Source of the DNA: Cryptomeria japonica
Lineage: Eukaryota > Streptophyta > Pinopsida > Cupressales > Cupressaceae
Direction of reading: 5' to 3'
Length of the DNA: 64,000 nucleotides
Assembly (NCBI RefSeq): GCF_030272615.1
Contig: NC_081409.1
Coordinates: forward strand, 654,626,468-654,690,467
Both the position numbers and the translations under genes were made by a program. Within the stretch, counting starts at the first letter, position 1; each line of letters starts with the position of its first letter. This document shows positions 24,301 to 35,391 of this stretch, piece by piece. The notes beneath the pieces were generated by a model. The model did no database searches, had not been told where the DNA came from, and was given only the letters and a program-made list of their open reading frames with translations.

Positions 24301-25465
24301 ATGGACCCTCTACCTTTGACCATACATGGTGCATCATTACCAAAACAAACCACACCACCATCATACTCTTCCAAAGATAAAAACTTTCTCCGGTCACCAG
24401 TCATATGGTGAGAACAACCACTGTTAATAATCCACTCATTGGAATTATCAAAGCGGGAGACAAGAGCCTTCTTGTCTGACACATATTCCTTGACTGCATC
24501 AAACACAATACCTTTATTTTCTTCATCTTTTGATTCCTCATTAGTGACACCTTCATCAACTGCTATAAAATAGTTTCTCCAGTTTCCTCCTTTGAATTTC
24601 TTGAACCTCTTCGGTTTGTCCTTGTTATCACCATTAGGACAGTTTACAACAATGTGTCCTATCCAGTTATAAGAAAATCATTTCAAAGGGAGCTTACCTC
24701 TGTATTTACCAGTTCCCTTAGGAATTCTTTTGGCAAGAAGAGCTTCAAATTCTATTAGGATCTCCTCATCATCCATTTCTCTACACTGTCTTGGTTCACC
24801 ACTGGTGCTTTCTTCTTTTCCTTTTCTAGATGGTGCAGTAGATGCTCTAAAAGTTGATTTAGTCTTCTAGATACTACCATCAAAACTATTTAGCTCATAG
24901 GTTGTTAACTTTGCAATGATGGAGTCTAGGGATACCTTGGTCTTGCCTATTGACCTCAACTCCTGAATAGCAGCAACCCTTATTAGATAAGCTGGTAATA
25001 AGGACCTCAATACTTTGCTAACAATAGTAGAATCATCAATTTTGCCTCCTGCACTCTTGATATCTCCAACAACAATTTTGATTCTTATTCCATATTGTTG
25101 AATGGTCTCTCCTTCAACCATCTACATGTCTTCAAACTTTCCCCTAAGGCTTTCTCCTTAGCTTGTTTGACATGCTCATCACCACCATAGAGATTCTCAA
25201 GAGTATCCCATACTTCTTTGGGATTTTGTTTATCCTGGACATCAATGAACTCAATGTTAGATAAGATGTTGAATAGGGCTTCCATGACTTCCCATTCTCC
25301 TGGATCTCTCTCTTTTGATCATCAGTGAGAGTACTGGTAGGAATAACATAAGAATTCTCAACATAGCTCCACTGTTGAGCACCAATGCTTCTGATGTATA
25401 TTTTCATTGTCCTTCCATATTTTGAAATTATCTCTATTGAACTTTGGACCTTCCCTCTTCATCAT
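21381..25465 (-). pseudogene. gag-pol of copia B, decayed
   Basis: Proposed ATG at 25465 (MMKREGPKFNRDN), then a gag with MKIYIRSIGAQQWSYVENSY in a shifted frame. Downstream: a protease-like block reading WIINSGCSHHMTGDRRKF at 24417-24440, in which the catalytic Asp of the DSG triad is Asn. Then the integrase core (LRNDQGGEFTSGEF near 23670; QNGLAERNNQ near 23560), RT ([20 protein letters not shown] near 22590; [12 protein letters not shown] near 22320) and RNase H (from about 22043) ending GVLPLQEVK at 21381. Stops and shifts occur near 25410, 24860, 24220, 23580, 23340, 22835, 22610 and 22205. Length and order are normal for a copia polyprotein, but it cannot make active protease. Confidence 0.9.
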
Positions 25466-25519
25466 TACAATAGGATCATTCCCTCAAGTGGTTAATCTTA
25501 CAACATAGAGGACCTGGAG

Positions 25520-25536
25520 GATTCTCTAATACCAAT
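25520..25536 (-). promoter_or_regulatory. Primer binding site of copia B, eroded
   Basis: Minus strand next to the 5' LTR reads ATTGGTATTAGAG, one substitution from the initiator-Met complement TGGTATCAGAG. Confidence 0.85.
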
Positions 25537-27040
25537 TGATAACTCAATGATGATCAGCGAGTACCAAACTGGTATTGAGAGGGGGGGGTGAATCAGGTTA
25601 GACATAAAAACTTTTCCTGAATCAATTTGACTACAAGTAGTGAATGTGACTGGCAATCACTAACACCGGTCTTAAACTAGATTACTATCAGTTAAGTACA
25701 ATGAGACTGTGAAAGATATAAACCAGAAATGCTTATCTTTCCAGATAACCTACACCCTCATTTCCATATTATCCTTGTGCATAAACAGGTAATCTATCAT
25801 CAGAAATATAATAACTTGCTATATCAACATGATTTACCACTTAATAGAAAACAACAAAATCATCACATGAAAAAGACATCACATATGACACACATATTTT
25901 TCATGTGGAAACCCAATTGGGAAAAACCATGGTGGGGATGAATACCCACAATCTATTTTTGAGCTCTTTAGAAGTCCTCTCTGTTAGGAGCCTTGTTCGG
26001 TTAAAGACTGTTACAATAGGTTCTGTTAGGAACTGATCTTGTTAGGGATCACCCGGTTAAGGGTTGAACCTTGTTAAAGGTTACCTTGTTAGAGGATTTT
26101 AAGAACTCAATGGCTTTGAGTCACCCTGTTAAAGGATTTACAGCAAGCTAGTTAGAGCTACCCTGTTAAGGGATTTTCCAACTATTGAAGTGGTTAGAGA
26201 TCAACAGGTATTACAATGATCTAGTAAGAGCACTCAATGCCAGTGCAGATCTGCTTTAGTTCCTTCCTTCTACACACACACTCTACAAGTATCAATTCTC
26301 TTATTTGGTTTGGCAAGAATCATGTATCTCTGTACTTAGATACATAGACAACATTTGCCAACAACTTCAACATGAAACACAACATTGACCTTAAGAAATA
26401 GATAGGTTGGTAACATAAACCCTAAACCCTAAACATTTAGGTTGAGCAATTTAGTCAGTTCAATCCTAACCATTGAACACTTTGCATTTGAATACAATAG
26501 TCTTGAACAGATCTCAAGAAATTCTCCATCGTTCATTCTTCACCGTTTCTTGGAGGCAATAACCCATCACGCATTCTCTACCGTTTGCAGAGACTTCGCA
26601 CATTCCCGAGGTAGATAGGATCATTCTCCTTCATGCAAGATCCTTCACGCGCACGAAGCTAACATGGCAACATGATCTGATCTCCATTACACTACTAACA
26701 CATCTCATAATGTCATTCGATTGAATTACACAGGCTCAAAACACTTCAACCAAAAACCCTGAGACAGACTACCAACTATTAGTCATACCATATTAAACCT
26801 TGATAGAAAACATTCCATATACCAGTTCACTCTTCAACATACCGGTTTACTTGGTCAAGCATACCACTTCACCTTTTGCACATATACTGGTTCACAACAT
26901 TGTACTAGTTCTCTTTGCCAGTTGCTTAGCTTCACTAAATCGGTTCATTCTTCAACATATTACAGGTTCACTCTTCAACAAATTGACATCAATAACAACA
27001 CAGTATCATCATGTCATCATACTCTACACATATGCCAACA
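25537..27040 (-). repeat. 5' LTR of copia B
   Basis: 1504 bases, paired with 19608-21135. Its right end abuts target duplication ATCAA at 27041-27045. It has the same degenerate CTGTTAAGGG field (about 25980-26180) and the G-rich box GAGAGGGGGGGGTGAATCAG near the left end. Confidence 0.95.
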
Positions 27041-27045
27041 ATCAA

Positions 27046-27599
27046 TTCATTAATTGTAGTAGCCTTCATCTTGTAAGTCGGTGGTAGGGCTCTCAAAACT
27101 TTAGAAACTATTTCATCTTCACTCATAGATCCTCCATAATACTGATTCCCATGACAATCCCATTTACTCTTTCCATAAATGTAGCAATTCTTTCATTATC
27201 TTCCATCTTCAAGTTCTCATATCTTACTTGGTAACCATTAAGTTTAGCAATTTTGACAGTAGGGTCACCTTCATTCAATCTTTGCAATTTATCCCACATA
27301 ACCTTTGCTGATGATTTATTAGTCAATCCCATGATTTGTTGATCAGTGAGTGCACACAAGAGGGATTCTCTAGCTCTACAATCATTTTCAATATTTTTGT
27401 CCAAGTCTGCTGGAGTAGGATTGCTAGATGCCAGATCATAAGGCATATATCCTTTCTTAGTGATCTCCCAAATATCTTTACGAAGACATCTAAGATGTGT
27501 CTCCATTCGGATTTTCCATATCTCATAGTTTTTTCCTTCAAGCTTAGGGATTTCTCTTCTGAAAATAATTGTTGGTTGATTTAAATTATTAGTTGTCAT
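27046..27599 (-). pseudogene. gag N-terminal part of copia A
   Basis: Starts at 27599 with MTTNNLNQPTIIF and carries PKLEGKNYEIWKIRMETHLR, the DUF4219-like start of copia gag, then a UBN2-like helical region. A frameshift near 27125 is followed by SEDEIVSKVLRALPPTYKMK. The frame is then cut by element B at 27045 and continues at 19607. The protein would coat element RNA in particles. Confidence 0.9.
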
Positions 27600-27638
27600 A
27601 GGATATACTTCAAGTGGTTAAGCTTCTACAAGAGAGGA

Positions 27639-27655
27639 CCAAAGCTCTGATACCA
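27639..27655 (-). promoter_or_regulatory. Primer binding site of copia A (initiator Met tRNA)
   Basis: Reads TGGTATCAGAGCTTTGG on the minus strand, two bases after the 5' LTR. Confidence 0.95.
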
Positions 27656-27657
27656 AT

Positions 27658-28903
27658 TGTTAGAATAATCACTAGACAACTGAGAGGGGGGGGGGGATCA
27701 GTTGTCAATGGATTATATTAATCAAACCACTTTATAACCTTTAACCAGAGCACATAAACAATGAATACCGAAATAGCAGAAATAGATACCAATATGCAAT
27801 AAAAGTTAAGAATGAAACACAATGCAACCATACCACATAACACCAAGATTTGTATGTGGAAAACCCAATAAAGGGAAAAACCATGGTGGGAAGCCTACCC
27901 ACAGTCAGATAATACTTTTGCAGAAATTATGTGATACAATAAGGGGCCTGCACATGCAGGAAGGCACACTGCCTAGAGCATACTACTCATTACAAAGGAG
28001 TCACACTGACTACAGAGAGGTTATAACCACCTCAATATAATTGTACAACTATCCAGAAGAATGAACTGCCATTGATAGCATCTACCATGCCTTATTACAG
28101 TCCGAGTTAAGCTCAATACCAAAGGCCTTTGACCTCTTACATAAACCCAATTCAATCTTCTATGATAGACCAAATCTCCTTCGCATATGATCTTTACATT
28201 ATTCACACATTTTATTCCTTGACCACTCCCATGATCTATAGTGAGATCTTACATCAATTTATTCAAACCCTAAGGTCTAAACCAATTAGGTCGGCCATCT
28301 GAAAGATATTTTAATAATATCATTGCATACATCCACATTATAATGATATGTCATGTTGTCTTTAGACCAAAACAACATTGACCAGTCCATAAATCATCCC
28401 GGTAACGTGTAGAGAACACATTACATGGTATCGGTCCATAACCTGGATAGGTACCAGACCTAATTTGTGTCTACCATGCCAAAGAAATGTCTCCAATTAC
28501 TTGAGGCACAAAAAAAGATCACCTTCTGCATCCTGAATTCCATCAAGAAGCTACACCAACACCACTTATGCATCCTGTCAAAGATTCTCAGTTAAATCTC
28601 TACTGGTAAAACCCTAAACCCTTACCAGTATAGGCTTACTAGAATGTATCGAAGCATCTGATCATCAATTCAATACCAACTAACCAAAACATACTCCAAA
28701 AACATGCAACACATAAAACCAAACATATTCCATTGATCCAAACATGTCGGTAGTATCCAACTGGTAGTCCCTTTTGCCCGTAACACTAGTTCTTCTACCG
28801 GTAACCAAAATTTGTCTGTCGGTAACCAATCATAACAACTAGTGTTGACATCAATGACAAAACATCAATGTGACACATAATCAATTCCTTCATATTTCCA
28901 ACA
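27658..28903 (-). repeat. 5' LTR of copia A
   Basis: 1246 bases; plus strand starts TGTTAGAATAATC and ends ATTTCCAACA. It includes about 175 bases (near 28385-28560) that the 3' LTR lacks. Target duplication AACAC follows at 28904-28908. Confidence 0.95.
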
Positions 28904-29080
28904 AACACCATGCACACATGAGAAACAATTTATATGATCAAATATCAACTTTTGTATATATGAAAATGTCAAATGATTACAAGTGTATGTCTATACACAA
29001 ATATGGCATAAATGCCAACTCAAACAAAATGTATGTCTATATACATGAATGTATGTCCATATACAAAATATGCATGCCAA

Positions 29081-31061
29081 CTAGACATGTGAGCATCCCA
29101 AAACTTTATATAACATGTAAGCTACTGATGGATCATCAAAATCGATCCTCTTCACCGCATTGCTCGGCTCTGAAGGATCCTGTACAAGAAAAAACAAACC
29201 ATGATTAATATTAGTTATATTATATAACTCACATTCAAAAAGTTAACATAAAAATGAACTATAATTGAACTATTCTTGTTTATCTCATCTCCATGTTTTC
29301 TCTTTGTCTTTGGAGGACTCTTGATGTATGTCTTTGGTAGAGGAGGTATGTTTTTTAATATTTTCATACACAAACTACATATGTTCACAAACATGACATT
29401 GATACAAGTTAGCATATAATTGTCACTGATAATAACAAATTATATCTACTAAACACAAAATAAAATAAACACATGTACCTTAGGCATCTCTTCTTCTTCT
29501 TCTTCATCTTCAAGTATAGTGGGTGTAGTCAACAAAGATGTGAAGCTAAGAATTTTTTGTACATATACATAATAAGTATGTGAAACTATCAATCTATGTC
29601 TAGACGTGTATAATCATTATAAGTTATTTAGACTATTCATTCAATCATATTTGCATTCAATTATCTTTCCCTTGTCTCTAGCTGCACTACTAGATCTTTA
29701 ATCGCATAGCCCCACATTTGTGCTAGTTGTGCCCTACAAGAGTAAAATAAGATATACGTGCAAGTTACTACATAATCTAATTAATGCCAATATAAATGAT
29801 GAGCATGTATGTACAATAAAATACAAATGACTAGATACAATAATATATGTATTGTAAAGCTATCAAGGCCAAATGAAACAGTCATCAAGGTGCTCTCCTA
29901 GATCTATGTCAACTTGTCCTCTATCATAAACTGTTAAATAGACAATGTAAATAAACATTAGTACTTAATATTATCTAGATTATAAATATTTATTTAAAAT
30001 ATAGAATGAACTATGAAAATACAAATCTTACCACTACATCATCAATGTATGATGAAGGTGTCTCCTTGCATCTAGCATGTGAGGACTCTCTAGGGTATCC
30101 TTCAGTCCCTTTCATAACATCTGGTGCATCGTGCAACTCATGCACCTCATAATCTATAGTGTGCACAATAGGATCAACAAATTGCCCAACTAGACCCAAT
30201 CATAGGTGCCCACACATGACACAACTATGGGGCACACAAATGTGTGGAGCCAAGGAGGATGTGTCAGTGCCACCAAATGCACCTTTACCATCAAAAGAAG
30301 GCTGAGCTACTACCCCAGCCTAAGAAACCAAAAGGCTACTCAAAGAGTGAATAACCGATATAGTCTGTGACGCTACATCATAGATGATATATGGATGTTG
30401 CACTAGAGATGGGTGATCAACAAGAGGAGGGGGTACATATGGGCCCTAGACTACTCTGACTGCCCCAAGTCTATTTTGGGGCATACCTAAACCCACACTC
30501 TGGAAAGGTTGGATGTCAAAGTAGTTCACATGTTTTCCTAAAACAAACTCAGCATGCAATTTTTTGATGAAGTGGAGGGGAAATCAAGATTATTGTTGGG
30601 TGGTTTATCAAAAACCATCCACCAACGATCCCAAATTTTTTTCACAATATCATCATTTGTGCACCATTTAATAGAAAGTTTTGTTTTTTGGAGGTCCACA
30701 GGTTGACCAGTGCGGGGATTCACAAATAATGATGTGATATCGGCTTTGGATATCTTGAGATCCTTGATCTCTTTATAGGACAAGCCATCCACATATTTTT
30801 CCCTCATAGAATCTCACCACAAAAGAGCGACATTGTGCTCCTCGATGACAATTTCTATACTCTTTATGATGGACGTGAGGGGATCAAACATTGGGTTCAG
30901 GCAAGGGATCCTATGATAGACATCTACAATCCCCCTCAATTGGTTCAAATTTTGTGCAATTAAATGTTGAATTGAGGGGGGTTTGGCAAAGGAGGGTTTT
31001 GTGTAGGAGGGTTTGGTTGTTGCGGTTGTGGTTGATCAATGTTTTCACTGTTATCCCCCAT
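29081..31061 (-). pseudogene. Second, multi-exon gene of element T; function unknown
   Basis: I do not recognise the family. Exon 1 begins at the ATG at 31061 (MGDNSENIDQPQPQQPNPP), Pro/Gln-rich. After a frameshift it gives NLNQLRGIVDVYHRIPCLNP, then MREKYVDGLSYKEIKDLKIS (start 30807) and WCTNDDIVKKIWDRWWMVFD, and runs with single stops to SSYIDDVVV near 30031. Probable later exons are: about 29926-29862 (YDRGQVDIDLGEHLDDCFIW), 29733-29662 (AQLAQMWGYAIKDLVVQLET), 29545-29479 (FTSLLTTPTILEDEEEEEE; acceptor and GT donor visible), near 29330-29285 (TYIKSPPKTKRKHGDE, a nuclear-signal-like basic run) and 29179-29081 (DPSEPSNAVKRIDFDD, ending in TAG). It converges with the transposase-like gene. 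A DNA-binding accessory role, like the second protein of CACTA elements, is a guess. Exon edges other than those named are approximate. Confidence 0.5.
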
Positions 31062-31287
31062 TTTTAACCTAACTGAATGTAAATAATTGAATTTAGTTAA
31101 AAAATTTGAACAATTTAAAATTTGAACAATTTTGTATTTGACTTAGAAAAACCTATTTTTCATGAGAAAAACATAGTTTGAATGAAAAAACAAATAAACA
31201 TTAAAAAAATGCAAAAATTTGAATGAAAATGATGAAAAACAATAAAAATCCTACCTTTTATTGGATTTGTTTGCAAATTTGGGTCAC

Positions 31288-31412
31288 AAAATCGGATATT
31301 GGGTCTAATTAGATATCGGATTTGCTTGAATTCGCACAACCCATGGGTAAAAAATAATCCACGGGTTGTCACAGTCCTCTTTTATTATCTCAGAGAAATC
31401 GGATATCCAATA
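31288..31412. repeat. Right subterminal cluster of GATATC palindromes
   Basis: AAATCGGATATTGGG, TTAGATATCGGATTT and AAATCGGATATCCAATATCC recur here, matching the left cluster at 2950-3122 and single sites at 79-95 and 31706-31723. Inferred binding sites for the T transposase. Confidence 0.45.
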
Positions 31413-31440
31413 TCCAAGTCTTATAGTTAAATTATTTTAA

Positions 31441-31618
31441 AATAACAATATATTATATAATATATTATATTATAATATATATTATGTATTATATAATTTA
31501 TAATGTAATATAATAATATATTATATAATATATTATATAATATATTATTATATTACATTATAAATTATATAATACATAATACATAATATAATATAATATT
31601 ATATAATATATTGTTATT
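31441..31618. repeat. Long AT-rich palindrome (fold-back structure)
   Basis: 31481-31580 is a perfect palindrome with two 50-base arms meeting at 31530/31531. The arms extend with one small gap to about 31441 (AATAACAATATATTATATAA) and 31618 (matching reverse complement ending TTGTTATT). The whole unit can fold into a stem of nearly 90 base pairs. It may be a fold-back MITE or a replication-generated palindrome; AT-rich sequence continues to about 31685. Confidence 0.9.
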
Positions 31619-31705
31619 ATATAATACGTATTATATAATATATAATATTATATTATATTATATTATATATTAATATAATTTATTTTTTAATTTCAAATTA
31701 CCTAT

Positions 31706-31780
31706 AAATCGGATATCTGATTTGCCTAAGTGTTTACCATGCTAAGGTGTACTGAAACCCAGGCCAAGCAAAAAGTCAAC
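31706..31780. repeat. Putative right terminal region of DNA transposon T
   Basis: Contains AAATCGGATATCTGATTT (31706-31723) and ends AAAAGTCAAC; its reverse complement shares GTTGACTTT and the GATATC palindrome with 1-96. The exact terminus and target duplication are not established. 31781-31880 shows nothing recognisable. Confidence 0.35.
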
Positions 31781-31879
31781 ATGGATTTTTTCGTGTTTTT
31801 AGGTGAGTAGAAAAGGCTTATTTTTTCACATCACCACTTTTTGGCCCCCCATGATCCTACACTAACCCATATGATCTCA

Positions 31880-32082
31880 TGTATCAAGAGAGAGAATTTG
31901 ATCCTACGGTGGAAGAAGTTAGGTTTTGATGTTTAGTCAATGATAGAAGTTGGACAGAAGTGGATCTAATCAGGCACAGAGGTGCTAACTTCATATCAGT
32001 TGAACTTGTTGTCTTCCTAACAGTTGCCGCAAGAAAATCCTCTAACAAGGTCACTCCTAACAGGGTACGGTAGGATCTTAGC
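31880..32082. repeat. Fragment resembling a copia LTR, interrupted by element E
   Basis: Holds CCTAACAGTTGC, CCTCTAACAAGG and TCCTAACAGGG, the same type of degenerate short repeats seen in the LTRs of B and D. No LTR end is visible on the left; on the right it is cut at 32083 by E. Confidence 0.4.
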
Positions 32083-33321
32083 TGTAGTGTCATAAAATTG
32101 TGACCCTAGAAATTTTTGACTACATTAGGGTCCTCACACATGCGAGATCGAATCCTCTAGCCTGATCGGAGACCAGAGATTGCTCAACCCTCAGAAATAA
32201 CTTCTTTCTTGGCCTTTGTATCACTGCATCTGCACTCTTCCTTGGAGAAAGGTGTAGGATAGTGGCATGGTGCCACTACCCCCCCTAGGATAGGAGCGTG
32301 GTGCCCTTGTCCTCCTAGGATAGGGGCATGGCGCCCCTATCCCTTCCCTATTTTGGGGTAGGATCCTTCCTAGGGTTGTATTCTTGGTTGTGCATTGGGC
32401 GGGAAACTCCCCTGATGTTGGCCTATGATGAAAATAAAATCCACTAACATGTATTTAAGGGGCATTCATCCTCTCATTTGCATAACTAAAAATTGGATAA
32501 GCTTGAAGTTTGTCAAGTTTCATAAGCAATCAAGCATTCAAGAGAATCCAAGCATTCTTTTCTAGCATTGAGAATTCTCAAGTCTCCCTTCAAGGCTAGG
32601 TGTTGCATTCAAGTCAACAATTCAACCATTCGAGATGAGATTTATTCCAACATTCAATTCCACACAAGTATTTCTGTCAACATTGCTATCACAACCTCCC
32701 TTGAGGTGATTTACAATTCAGTTTTTCATTTACATCTACTTCCAAGTGCTTTCTTTCATTACTTGGTTAATTCCAAAACTGGGGTTTGACCTAAAGGCAG
32801 ACCCCCAATCCCAACCCATTTTTTTCTCTTTTCTGTGTGTAGGTTGCAGGTGCACTGTTGTACTTTCAGATTCAGGCTCCATTTGCAGAGGCGCAAAAAC
32901 CTTTTTCATTTCACGGATTTTTCGGAGGACCATGTACATTCCCACCACAGTTTGGGCAACTTTTCCTCAAATTCGTAGGGTGACTTCGTCTGGACATATT
33001 ACTGCCAGATCTAGGTGCACAACTTCATCCCATATTTTGATCTCAACTTATAATTAGTTCTTTATCACTTTTGCACTACATAATTCAATCAATTCCTTTC
33101 CATTTCAAATAAGGAAGAGAGGATCAACTTATCATTCCCATTTCATTCAAAATTCAATCTTCATCTTTGAAGGTTGAATCTAGTGAATTCTCCTCTCCTC
33201 TTCCAAATGTAATGTGGCAAAAAGTGTTTGAAGGGAAATCAATAGTGAAACTCACATCTCTTCTTGGGGGAAAGGGTAGTTTTCCTCTTGATCTCATCAT
33301 TCACCATTTTTCTACATTACA
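32083..33321 (+). repeat. 5' LTR of element E
   Basis: Starts TGTAGTGTCATAAAATTG and ends CTACATTACA, 1239 bases. Its first 195 or so bases match 47379-47576. It contains three roughly 30-base repeats near 32255-32345 of the form CCTAGGATAGGxGC..GGxGCCC.TxTCC. The short frames inside are shadows. Confidence 0.9.
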
Positions 33322-33324
33322 TTT

Positions 33325-33340
33325 TGGTGAACTCGATGTC
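33325..33340 (+). promoter_or_regulatory. Primer binding site of element E
   Basis: TGGTGAACTCGATGTC lies three bases after the 5' LTR. Element F has TGGTGAACCCGACGTG in the same place on the other strand. The matching tRNA is not the initiator Met used by the copia elements; I have not assigned it. Confidence 0.7.
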
Positions 33341-33742
33341 TTGCATGCTTTCCTTTTAACAAAATTGCATATTTTTCATTTACAAGTTTCAAATTTCTGC
33401 AAACTTAGTGGTTAAATCATTAAAAACCCTAGTTTTTAAAATTAAAATTGAACTTGTAATTTGTAAAAAATTGCTCGTGGTTATCTTAGATCTGAAAATT
33501 ATTTTGATTGTCAAATTCAATTTCGTCATTGTCTTGTTCAATTTGCAAATTAAATTTACAAAATTAAGAGGTTACTTGTTAAAACCCTAATTTTTAAAAA
33601 ACATCTTGAACTTGTGCAAAATTTGGATTTCCGTTTAATTTTCAGATTTCTGATTGTTCTCATATTTGTCTTCATTCCTACAATTCAAATTTTCAATTTC
33701 CCCCCTTTTTCCCATGATTCAAACTTTAAAATTAAGTGGTTA
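33341..33742 (+). other. Leader of element E, first part
   Basis: AT-rich, non-coding, with repeated AAAACCCTA..TTTTTAAA and AATTAAG(A/T)GGTTA phrases that recur in the second part of the leader (42451-43153). F is inserted at such a phrase, with target duplication GGTTA. Confidence 0.7.
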
Positions 33743-33747
33743 GGTTA

Positions 33748-35391
33748 TGTGTGGGGGAAAAAGTGACACTAAGCAAACATGCCCTAATCTCACTTTCAAT
33801 CACACACTTGTGGAATACGAAAGAGCCTAGAGGTATCACACAATTGGCTACTTCTTTTTGTGGAAGAGAGAGCCACGGGCTACCTATTAGGATTTCTATT
33901 CCTTTGTTGCAAATGATAGATAGAATGATGCAAGTTCAATTCCTAACCCCAAAGTGCAAGTATGAACTAATAACAAGATTGCAGAATTGAACTTAAACTA
34001 TGGAAAGCTATAAACACAAGGACAAGACAACAATGCAAATGCGTACTTGGAGTCAAAATCTGAGTGAAAATGTTCGGGACGGGGGCGCGAGCGCCACTGT
34101 CCTGATTCTGCCCCTGAAACAGCTCTGGAAACTGTTGTTTTGCAACCTGAAAAGCTGTCAAAAATGCTGAAAATTGCTGTCTGACAGAACGACCAGGGCG
34201 CCCAACGCCCCTGTCCTGGAAGGACCAGGGTGCCCCACGCCCCTGTCCTAGCTTTCTGGGCTGGAATTTGGTATGAAGTTCAGTCTTTGTCTGCTTCCGT
34301 CGGATATACAACTTGCGGCATCGTCCGAATCCCGAAACTTGCACTTATATCTGAAAAGGTGTGTTGGGCGGCTATATAGGGTTTTGCCTTAGTCAAACCC
34401 CCACTTTGGTGATTTCCACCTCCACGAATAGCCAAGTTGTATTGTAAAAGTAGTGTGTGTGCAAACCTTGTGTGTGTGCAAGATCCTAAAATGCAAGTAA
34501 GCAAACTAGAGCAACCTAGAAAGTAAACCCTAATTGCTTGCAAATGATAATGTAAATGCTCCAAATCAAGATGTAAAGAGATCTAAAGCATGAATACAAG
34601 TGATATAATGAGGCTTATGCAAAGACATGAAAACAACATGAAATCATACCCAACCCCAAGGGAGGGGTACAAGCCAATCTTCAGTCAGTGATCCCCTATT
34701 GCTTTTCAATGTCTTAAAAGCCCTAAATGGATGAATGAAATTGATGAATGCTTGATGGGTGGATGTTGAATGTTGTTGAAGTCTTCAAAGATCTGCTCTT
34801 TCGCTGCATAGAAGGCCCTTGAAACCAAAAATCTGGATCCTTTCAAATGAAGAAAGAGAGCTCTTATATATGAAACCCTACGTCTTAATTTCAACTTTTG
34901 GCCGACCTAGAGATTGAATCTCCTACCAATTTCTTGGGGTTAAGCTTTATTTTATGATTGGATCGCACTCCTAAAATTTCGAGAAAAATGTCCAGGACTG
35001 TGTGCACTCTGGGCGCCATGGTCCTGACAACTTTTCACCAAATTTTTAGGGCCGTCAGATATGATGATTTTAGAGAGAATCTCGAAGTTACAGGTGATTT
35101 CGAGATGTTTTGACCCTCGAAATCAAGCCCCCAAGTTCAAAATAGGACCTAATTAGGGTTTTTGATTAAATGATGTATTGGAAGAATAAAATGAAAGGGG
35201 CACACTTTAATGAAAAGGGCCCAACTTTATGATATGGAAGATGATAAAATAGAACCTTAGACCTAATTAATTTGATTAATTAAGTGCTAAAGGGGAAATG
35301 CAATGCAAAATGCAAAATGCGCCAAGGCGGGTGCTAAACTAGGTGTGAAATTGTACCACCCTAGCAAGTGCGTACAATTTACGACGCTACA
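33748..35391 (-). repeat. 3' LTR of element F
   Basis: Plus strand starts TGTGTGGGGGAAAAAG and ends ACGACGCTACA. It holds two copies of a roughly 30-base GC-rich repeat (GGGCGCCC...GCCCCTGTCC, about 34188-34251), where the 5' LTR has three. The polypurine tract AAAGTGGGGGCTAAA (minus strand) abuts the right end. Confidence 0.97.

Larger units (their letters stand above)
19608..27040 (-). mobile_element. Ty1/copia LTR retrotransposon B, complete structure
   Basis: A minus-strand element of 7433 bases inside the gag of element A, flanked by target duplication ATCAA (19603-19607 and 27041-27045). LTRs are 19608-21135 and 25537-27040. Its gag and LTR start (TGTTGGCATATG on the minus strand) resemble element D at 47577, so B and D are related families. 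B is younger than A. Confidence 0.95.
14579..28903 (-). mobile_element. Ty1/copia LTR retrotransposon A, split by element B
   Basis: A minus-strand element flanked by target duplication AACAC (14574-14578 and 28904-28908). LTRs are 14579-15650 (3') and 27658-28903 (5'). The primer site at 27639-27655 reads TGGTATCAGAGCTTTGG. Element B, with its own duplication ATCAA, occupies 19608-27040 inside gag. Without B, A is about 6.9 kb. A sits between the two genes of transposon T. Confidence 0.95.

Noticed and set aside
28870-29208. A 112-codon plus-strand frame just after copia A
   Set aside because: It starts inside the A LTR and overlaps the final exon of the minus-strand gene, whose splice acceptor and stop fit better.
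31884-32093. Small frame in the LTR fragment before E
   Set aside because: It crosses the boundary of element E, so it is not a single gene.
33967-34564. Frames repeated in both F LTRs (also 40996-41623)
   Set aside because: They lie in LTR sequence, are not intact in the same way in both copies and show no domain.
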